A DNA stretch of 64,000 nt, taken from Nocardioides marmoriginsengisoli (GTDB lineage Bacteria; Actinomycetota; Actinomycetes; Propionibacteriales; Nocardioidaceae). Below the pieces are notes generated by a model. It made no database searches and had not been told where the DNA came from. It worked only from the letters and a program-made list of their open reading frames with translations. The DNA lies in the NCBI RefSeq assembly GCF_003725695.1, contig NZ_RJSE01000003.1:281127-345126 (forward strand), given 5' to 3'. Shown piece by piece: positions 58,960 through 64,000 of this stretch. The translations under genes were made by a program, and so were the position numbers. Every line of letters begins with the position of its first letter. Position 1 is the first letter of the stretch.

Positions 58960-59719
58960 CGCATCCCCGACCCGCCGCGGAGCCCGGCTCCGGCAGCGGC
59001 TCCGCGACCTGGCCGGCCGGTCCCGCTCGTCCTGGCGCGCCCACGTCGACGCCATGGTGACGACCTCGGACAGCAGCCGGAACGGCACCCGGAAGCGGAC
59101 CGCCCTGATGGCGGCCACCGGTCTGGGCGCTCTCGGCGCCCTCTTCGGCCTGGTCTCGGCCAACGTGCTCGCGGTCAACTTCACCACCGGCGACTCCGCC
59201 TACTCGATCTACTCCGACGAGGTGATCGGCGCGAACGCGGCCGGCTTCATCAACGCCCAGCAGAAGAACAACGGCAGCGTCGGGGTCGCCCAGATCGGCT
59301 TCAAGACGGCCGAGCTCAACGGGATGTGCCTGATCGCCAAGCAGACGCTGCCGGTGATCGGCGACGTCTCGCTGCTGATCAGCGCCGGCGAGAAGGTGGA
59401 CGGCACCGTCACCTCGACCGCCGCGAACAAGATCAACGCGTCCTACCTCTTCCTGGCCGCCGACACCTTGACCGGCGCCGGGAAGAACATCAGCGGCCTG
59501 ACCCTGGGCCAGTCCGCCAGCACGGTCACGATGGGCGGCACGCCGCTCCCCGCCGGCCAGACCGGTACGCCGGGAGCGTTCGGCCTCCAGGCGGTGCAGC
59601 TGGACCTGCTGAACCTGAACGCGAACACCTACGGGGTGGCTCTCGAAGGCAGCATCAACCTGCCGAACCTGTCCATCACCGTGAAGCCCGGCACCTTGAC
59701 GAAGGCCAACTGCCCCTGA
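58946..59719 (+). CDS. DUF6230-like exported protein, paralogue B
   Basis: A 257-residue protein with an unusually long basic N-terminus (residues 1-50, rich in Arg), then one hydrophobic segment (ALMAATGLGALGALFGLVSANVLA). The exported part has the first Cys in TAELNGMCLIAK, the GAFGLQAVQLDLL motif, GSINLPNLSITVKPG, and a terminal NCP, matching the paralogues. A GGGAGGAA site precedes ATG 58946. It overlaps the DUF6114 gene by 14 bases, so it is translationally coupled. Confidence 0.75.
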   Translation: MQHLDASPTRRGARLRQRLRDLAGRSRSSWRAHVDAMVTTSDSSRNGTRKRTALMAATGLGALGALFGLVSANVLAVNFTTGDSAYSIYSDEVIGANAAGFINAQQKNNGSVGVAQIGFKTAELNGMCLIAKQTLPVIGDVSLLISAGEKVDGTVTSTAANKINASYLFLAADTLTGAGKNISGLTLGQSASTVTMGGTPLPAGQTGTPGAFGLQAVQLDLLNLNANTYGVALEGSINLPNLSITVKPGTLTKANCP

Positions 59720-59738
59720 GGCGACCGGAGCCGACGAG

Positions 59739-60272
59739 ATGCCGACAGGACCCGGGGGAAGGGTGAGCAGCGTGACCAGCACTACCGAGGAGATCGTCGA
59801 GGCCGTGCGCCTCCATCAAGCAACCAGCCTGCAGCGAGCACGGGTACGGCTCGGGGCCGCGGCCGCCGCCACCCGGCGGGGAGCGAGCCGGTTCCGACGC
59901 GAGCTCCGGGCGTTCCGGCGTACCCGGCCGTTCTGGGGCGGGCTCTGGCTCGCCCTGGCCGGGATCGAGATCGTCTACTGGACGCAGAACCCGATCGCCC
60001 TGGTCGTCGGCGGCGGCTGGGGACGTTCGGCCGGCTACGTGATCGGTGGCGGACTCGTCCTGCTGGGGGTCGCCGCCTGGTTCACCCCGCTCTACCGGGC
60101 GCTCTTCGGGATCCTGGGGTTCCTGCTCGGCCTGGGGGCGTTCGTCGGCGCCAACCTCGGCGGCTTCCTGCTCGGCTCCGTGCTCGCGATCCTCGGCGGG
60201 TCGATGGTCTGGGGCTGGGGCGAGAAGCAGCCGCGCCGGCCCCGTCGCGGGCGACGGGCGGCGGGCTCGTGA
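59739..60272 (+). CDS. DUF6114-like membrane protein, paralogue 2
   Basis: A 177-residue protein with FRRTRPFWGGLWLALAGIEI at residues about 58-80, then four membrane helices (ALVVGGGWGRSAGYVIGGGLVLLGVAAW; LGFLLGLGAFVGANLGGFLLG). It is similar to the DUF6114 protein at 58411 in the RRTRPFWG motif and the glycine-rich helices. ATG 59739 follows GGAG by 8 bases; GTG 59763 and GTG 59772 are alternatives. Its stop overlaps the GTG of the next gene as GTGA. Confidence 0.72.
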   Translation: MPTGPGGRVSSVTSTTEEIVEAVRLHQATSLQRARVRLGAAAAATRRGASRFRRELRAFRRTRPFWGGLWLALAGIEIVYWTQNPIALVVGGGWGRSAGYVIGGGLVLLGVAAWFTPLYRALFGILGFLLGLGAFVGANLGGFLLGSVLAILGGSMVWGWGEKQPRRPRRGRRAAGS

Positions 60273-61039
60273 GCCGCCCGGTGCTCAGCAGCCGGTGGCG
60301 GCAGCGGGTGCTCGCGACCGGCGCGGCCCTGGCCCTGGTGCTCGGTCTGACCAGCTGGCCGCTGCCCGGCCGGGTCGGCGACGAGTCCGCGGCGGCACTC
60401 CCGGACGGGCCCTACGTCTGCGGACCCAACGACGTGAACCGCAGACCGCTGACGCTCTCCTCCGGCGGCGGCACGATCCGGCCCTGCCTCTCCGGGGTGG
60501 ACCTGCAGGTCACCATCCCGGACAACACCAGCAACGTCCGCTACGCGATCAACAAGATCCGCTCGGTCGACACCAACAACCTGGTCGACGCCAACGGCAC
60601 CGTGATGACCGACCTGGTGCACATCTCCTTCGACTCGTTCGTGATCGGCCAGAACACCAGCGGGGCGGCGGTCCCGGTCAGCGGCGTCACCCTGGCGACC
60701 ACCAACGGCAACGGCTACACCCTGAACCTCTCCCCCGACGCCGGCGTCACCCTCGGCGGGCCCGGGGTGACCACCGACCTCTGGGTCACCGAGGACAGCT
60801 GGGTGCGGGTCAACGACAACATGCTCGGTCTCGGCTGCCTGGTGCTGACGATCAGCGGCAACCCGTGCAAGCTCACCGTCGGCACCTTCTCCTCCCTCTC
60901 CTGGCTGCTCAACGGCAGCTCGTACAACGGCTACGGGATGGAGCTGCACGTGAAGTACCTGGTCACCTACAAGACCGGCGGCGGCGTACCCACCGGGTCG
61001 TCGGTGCAGCTGCCGAACACGTCGATGGCGATCTCGTGA
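60269..61039 (+). CDS. Secreted protein of unknown function within the DUF6230 operon
   Basis: A 256-residue precursor starting with GTG 60269. A signal peptide covers residues 10-32 (ATGAALALVLGLTSWPLPG). The mature part has an N-terminal PYVCGPNDVNRRPLTLSSGG, two further Cys in RPCLSG and LGCLVLTISGNPCKL, and regular beta-strand pattern with many Asn and Thr (VTIPDNTSNVRYAIN). It is not similar to the DUF6230 paralogues by eye. Both ends overlap neighbours by 4 bases (GTGA), so it is part of the same coupled operon. Confidence 0.7.
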   Translation: MSRPVLSSRWRQRVLATGAALALVLGLTSWPLPGRVGDESAAALPDGPYVCGPNDVNRRPLTLSSGGGTIRPCLSGVDLQVTIPDNTSNVRYAINKIRSVDTNNLVDANGTVMTDLVHISFDSFVIGQNTSGAAVPVSGVTLATTNGNGYTLNLSPDAGVTLGGPGVTTDLWVTEDSWVRVNDNMLGLGCLVLTISGNPCKLTVGTFSSLSWLLNGSSYNGYGMELHVKYLVTYKTGGGVPTGSSVQLPNTSMAIS

Positions 61040-61761
61040 GTGCGGTCGCCGCCGACGGGCTCCCCCGGTACGGCACCCGCTGGCGTCGTACCGGGGTGCT
61101 GCTCGGGGCCGGACTGGCGGTCGTCGTCGCCCTCGTCGCCCTGGTCCGGACCAGCGTGATCGCCTCCAGCATCGTGGTGCAGAACGCCAGCGCCTCGTTC
61201 TCCTCGAGCGCGATCGTCGGCCAGGACGTCGGGCTCGGCGTCGTCCCGATCCTCCGGTCGAACGGCTCCACCGGCTCGGTGCTGCGGGCCGGCTTCGCCA
61301 CCGTCTCGCTCAACGGCTTCTGCCTGTCCAAGACCGAGACGATCGCCGGGTTCACCTACACGATCACCCTCAGCGCCGGTGACGGCAACCTGGCCACCAA
61401 CGAGATCACCGCGAACAACGCCGTCTTCGACCTGAGCAGCATGCGCAGCGCCGGCCAGGCCGGTCAGGCCACCAACGGCCTGGTCCTCCAGGGGATCGAC
61501 CAGCTCGGCCTGGCCGCCACCGATGTCACCACCACCCGGACCGGCGGGGTCTTCGACGCCAACCCGCTGGAGGCATCGACCAGCGGCTACGGCAAGGGCG
61601 CCTTCGGCATCGACGCCACCTCCGGGTCGCTGTCCAGCGTCAAGGGCACCCTCTGGGACGCGCAGGTCAACGGCTCGATCAACCTGCCGAACCTCAAGAT
61701 CGCGGTGACCCCGGGCACCGGTACGGCGTGCTCCGCCGCCGGTTCGGCGTACCCGAAGTGA
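61036..61761 (+). CDS. DUF6230-like exported protein, paralogue C
   Basis: A 241-residue protein with a GTG start at 61036. Membrane/signal segment at residues about 19-43 (GVLLGAGLAVVVALVALVRTSVIA). The exported part carries the first Cys in TVSLNGFCLSKTETIAGFTYTITLSAGDGN, GAFGIDATSG, and GSINLPNLKIAVTPG with the terminal Cys in GTACSAAGSAYPK. The NLPNL stretch is shared with paralogue B. The GTG overlaps the previous stop (GTGA) and its own stop overlaps the next GTG. Confidence 0.75.
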   Translation: MSAVAADGLPRYGTRWRRTGVLLGAGLAVVVALVALVRTSVIASSIVVQNASASFSSSAIVGQDVGLGVVPILRSNGSTGSVLRAGFATVSLNGFCLSKTETIAGFTYTITLSAGDGNLATNEITANNAVFDLSSMRSAGQAGQATNGLVLQGIDQLGLAATDVTTTRTGGVFDANPLEASTSGYGKGAFGIDATSGSLSSVKGTLWDAQVNGSINLPNLKIAVTPGTGTACSAAGSAYPK

Positions 61762-62366
61762 CGCGACCCGGCCGCACCCGTGGCGCCACCATGCGCCGGC
61801 GGTTCCTGGCGGTGACCGCGCCGTCGTTCGCGGCCTGCGCGGCGATCGGTGCCGCGATCGTGCTCGGCTACCTGACGGTGTCGCTCGCGGCAGCTCGCCC
61901 GATCGAGATCTCCTCCAGCCACGGCGCGGCCGACTCGCTGGCCCTGGTGATGAGCACCGATCGCGCGATCACCGGCCTGGACATGGGGTCGGTCCGGCCG
62001 CAGGCGCTGGTCCACCTGACCGGGGCCGAGTTCGACGACCTGTGCCTGGTCCCGCGTCTGGAGCTTCCGATCATCGGCGGCCTGGCCTCGATCCGGCTGC
62101 ACACCGGCGACGCGGTGGGCCTGCGCGACGTCACCCTCTCGGCGGCGCAGACCAGGGCGGGAGTCGACCTGCCCGCCACCGTGATCGGCGCGGCCGCCGG
62201 CGACCAGGGGCTGACCCCGGGCGGCTTCATGATCGAGACCGCGCGCACCCGGGGCGGCGTCGACCTCGAGCGGGTCGAGATGCAGGCCTACGGCCTGGTG
62301 CTGGCCGACGGGATCACGTTGCGCTCGCTCAAGGTCCGACCCGCCCTCGGCGACCAGCACTGCTGA
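61758..62366 (+). CDS. DUF6230-like exported protein, paralogue D
   Basis: A 202-residue protein if it begins at GTG 61758, which overlaps the preceding stop (GTGA); ATG 61791 is the alternative and would remove 11 residues. The membrane segment is FAACAAIGAAIVLGYLTVSLAAA. The exported part has the first Cys in EFDDLCLVPRLELPIIGGLASIRLHTGDAVG, PGGFMIETARTRG, and a final Cys as the last residue (GDQHC). It is the most divergent paralogue. Its TGA overlaps the next ATG at 62366 by one base. Confidence 0.72.
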   Translation: MTRPGRTRGATMRRRFLAVTAPSFAACAAIGAAIVLGYLTVSLAAARPIEISSSHGAADSLALVMSTDRAITGLDMGSVRPQALVHLTGAEFDDLCLVPRLELPIIGGLASIRLHTGDAVGLRDVTLSAAQTRAGVDLPATVIGAAAGDQGLTPGGFMIETARTRGGVDLERVEMQAYGLVLADGITLRSLKVRPALGDQHC

Positions 62367-63634
62367 TGCTGCACGCCGTCACGATCCCGCTGTTCACCGG
62401 CGTCATCGGCTGGCTGATCAATTGGTCGGGCCTGATCATGCTCTTCGCGCCGACGCACTTCCGCGGCATCAGGGTCCCCGGTCTCGCACTCCTGGCCCGC
62501 GCCTTCCCGCGCCGGCTCCAGGAGGTGCCCGGGATGCTGATCGGCGGCCTCGGGTGGCAGGGCATCGTGCCGATGCGGGCCGCGAAGATGGGCAGCATCG
62601 CCGTCGACAAGGCGATCTCCCGGCTCGGCACCCCGAGCGACTTCTACCAGCAGCTCGGGCCCGACCAGATCGCCGACCACATCGTCCGGGCCTTCCAGCC
62701 GCAGGTGCCGACGCTGATCGAGACGATCATGGTCGCCGAGCACCCCCGGTTGTGGCGGGACATGCCGCCGCGGGCGCGGTCGATGCTGATCGACCGGGTG
62801 ACCCGGATGCTGCCGGCGATCATCAGGTCCGTCACCGACCAGATCGGCCTGCACATCGACCAGCTGCTCGACCCGAAGGCGATGGTGATCGACCAGTTCC
62901 GTCGGGACCCGTCGCTGGTCGTCCGGATCTTCCGGAACTTCGGCCGCCGCGAGCTCGCGATGATGGTCCGGTTCGGGTTCGTCTTCGGCTTCCTGTTCGG
63001 GATCCCGGTGGCCTATCTCGACCACGTCGTCGGCGCGTGGTGGTTGCTGCCGGTCCTGGGCGTCGTGGTCGGGTGGTGCACCAACCTGCTCGGGATGTGG
63101 CTGATCTTCGCGCCGGCGGAGCCCCGGAAGGTCGGCCCGTTCACCGTCCAGGGCCTGTTCCCGCGCCGGCAGGCCGAGGCGGCCGTCGTGTACGCCGAGC
63201 TGATCGCCGGCGAGGTGATCACCCTGGAGCGGATCGGCCAGCACCTGCTGGAAGGTCCGCGCGGGGACCGCACCCAGTGGCTGGTCCGCACCGCGATGCG
63301 GCCGGCGATCGAGCTGGCCCTCGGCCCGACCCATGCCGCCGTACGGATCGCGATCGGGGCGGAGAAGTTCGACCGGATCAAGGAATCGATGGCGACCGAG
63401 GCGGTGGTCCGCACCATCGGCCCGTTCCAGGACCCCGAGTTCAGCCAGGTCCAGGCGGTGCGGATCCGGGCCCTGATCGCCGAGCGCTGCGCCCAGTTGC
63501 CGCCGGCCCAGTTCGTCGAGATGATGCGCGCCGCGATCCAGGAGGACGAGTGGCTGCTCTACGCGCACGGCGCGATCATGGGCTTCGCCGGCGGCTTGCT
63601 GCACCTGTGGCTCTTCGGCGTCGGGGGGTCCTGA
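62366..63634 (+). CDS. DUF445-like membrane protein
   Basis: A 422-residue protein. Two hydrophobic segments near the N-terminus include TIPLFTGVIGWLINWSGLIMLFAP. A later pair lies at residues about 205-250 (FGFVFGFLFGIPVAYLDHVVGAWWLLPVLGVVVGWCTNLLGMWLIFAP). DUF445 features are GGLGWQGIVPMRAAKMGSIAVD and the repeated structure. ATG 62366 shares a base with the stop of the previous gene (TGATG). A terminal hydrophobic segment ends the protein. It is the last gene of the run; function unknown. Confidence 0.78.
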   Translation: MLHAVTIPLFTGVIGWLINWSGLIMLFAPTHFRGIRVPGLALLARAFPRRLQEVPGMLIGGLGWQGIVPMRAAKMGSIAVDKAISRLGTPSDFYQQLGPDQIADHIVRAFQPQVPTLIETIMVAEHPRLWRDMPPRARSMLIDRVTRMLPAIIRSVTDQIGLHIDQLLDPKAMVIDQFRRDPSLVVRIFRNFGRRELAMMVRFGFVFGFLFGIPVAYLDHVVGAWWLLPVLGVVVGWCTNLLGMWLIFAPAEPRKVGPFTVQGLFPRRQAEAAVVYAELIAGEVITLERIGQHLLEGPRGDRTQWLVRTAMRPAIELALGPTHAAVRIAIGAEKFDRIKESMATEAVVRTIGPFQDPEFSQVQAVRIRALIAERCAQLPPAQFVEMMRAAIQEDEWLLYAHGAIMGFAGGLLHLWLFGVGGS

Positions 63635-63741
63635 GGCGTCCCACTTTGTTCTCCGCGCCGCGTAATTTTCGCGGCCGCGTCGAGTCAACACAGATGTACG
63701 GTCCCGCCCGGGACACCACCCCTGCGCAGCAAAGGCGACAG
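63635..63741. promoter_or_regulatory. Intergenic region with a reverse-strand ATTACGCGG core
   Basis: On the reverse strand the stretch 63657-63676 reads CGCGAAAATTACGCGGCGCG, sharing GAAA-ATTACGCGG with the 57444 site. It is also an inverted repeat, CCGCG-(7)-CGCGG. GTCCC/GGGAC forms a small hairpin at 63701-63714. AAAGG at 63731 precedes the next ATG. Confidence 0.4.
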
Positions 63742-64000
63742 ATGCTCACGTCCTACACCCCGGCCGAGCTCGACCGGTTCCGCCAAGTCCAGCAGATCGC
63801 GTACTCCTGCGCCGAGGAGACCGCCGCCTGGCTGGCTCCCGGCGTCACCGAACGCCAGGCCGCGGCCGAGCTGCGCCGGCGCCTGGTCCGGGCCGGCGTC
63901 GAGGATCTCTTCCACGTGCCGTTCGCCTGGTTCGGCGACCGGACCGCGTTCCGGGGTTTCAAGGTGCCGTTCCAGTTCTTCCCCGGCAAGCGGCGGCTGG
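63742..64000 (+). CDS. M24-family metallopeptidase, N-terminal part (runs off the window)
   Basis: The first 86 residues of a protein that begins MLTSYTPAELDRFRQVQQIAYSCAEETAAWLAPGVTERQAAAELRRRLVRAGVEDLFHVPFAWFGDRTAF. The ETAAWLAPGVTERQAAAELRRRL region resembles the start of the pita-bread fold of Xaa-Pro aminopeptidases. The metal ligands would lie further on and cannot be seen. AAAGG is 7 bases before ATG 63742. The call is limited to the N-terminus. Confidence 0.65.
   Translation, partial: MLTSYTPAELDRFRQVQQIAYSCAEETAAWLAPGVTERQAAAELRRRLVRAGVEDLFHVPFAWFGDRTAFRGFKVPFQFFPGKRRL

Noticed and set aside
63701-63714. GTCCC/GGGAC hairpin as terminator of the DUF6230 run
   Set aside because: The stem is only 5 bp and lies 67 bases past the stop inside the next gene's promoter region; evidence is too weak.

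Overview
The window is about 70% G+C and is packed with genes. Short overlapping coding sequences, frequent GTG starts and the gene order (MTHFR, polyprenyl synthase, wHTH, PknL-type kinase and DAHP synthase; dapA, RNase J, FtsK, RimO, PgsA and CinA) all point to a high-GC actinobacterium. Nocardioides or a close relative (Nocardioidaceae) fits best. I see no rRNA, tRNA, CRISPR array or insertion sequence.

Layout. 1-3.6 kb: a truncated methyltransferase, a SAV_6107-type HEPN gene and a DUF6504 gene behind a LexA (SOS) box, YbaK and ArsC-like proteins, a PPOX flavoprotein and a DUF4126 membrane protein. 3.6-12 kb: a phytoene-desaturase-like oxidoreductase, metF, a polyprenyl diphosphate synthase, a DUF222/HNH nuclease with its own LexA box, a barnase/barstar-like pair, and an Rv2175c-like wHTH protein divergent from a PASTA serine/threonine kinase. 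12-18.5 kb: a DHA2 MFS exporter with a divergent TetR repressor and twin operators, an EamA transporter behind a 26-codon leader ORF, a lipoprotein, and a SoxR gene divergent from an SDR and QueA-like pair. 18.5-30.4 kb: two unrelated DAHP synthases, threonine aldolase, an APC permease, a phosphofructokinase with PPi-type residues, glycerol kinase, and CinA with a coiled-coil partner. 30.8-46.5 kb: a GH15 hydrolase sits between cinA and pgsA; then pgsA, rimO, a RodZ-like gene, ftsK, RNase J and dapA on the minus strand, two related lipoproteins, an LLM oxidoreductase, folA and thyA. 46.6-52.5 kb: an EamA transporter, a paaABCDE operon for phenylacetyl-CoA epoxidation, GNAT and AzlCD. 52.6-54.2 kb: an M4 metalloprotease.

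The least explained region is 54.3-63.6 kb. It holds an ECF sigma factor fused to an anti-sigma-like zinc finger, a membrane segment and an outer domain; a single-pass membrane protein; a type I signal peptidase; and a long co-directional run of exported proteins. That run has four divergent DUF6230-like paralogues (each with a mid-protein Cys and a C-terminal Cys), two DUF6114-like membrane proteins, one orphan secreted protein and one DUF445-like membrane protein. Most junctions overlap by 1-4 bases. The two divergent promoter regions share a 19-bp AT-rich motif, GGGRTGAWWTATTACGCGG, and a shorter core recurs beyond the last gene. I infer a co-regulated cell-envelope system.

A general feature of the window is leaderless transcription. 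About 18 genes carry a TANNNT hexamer 6-7 bases before their start codon, including two divergent pairs whose promoters overlap between start codons only 23 and 31 bp apart.
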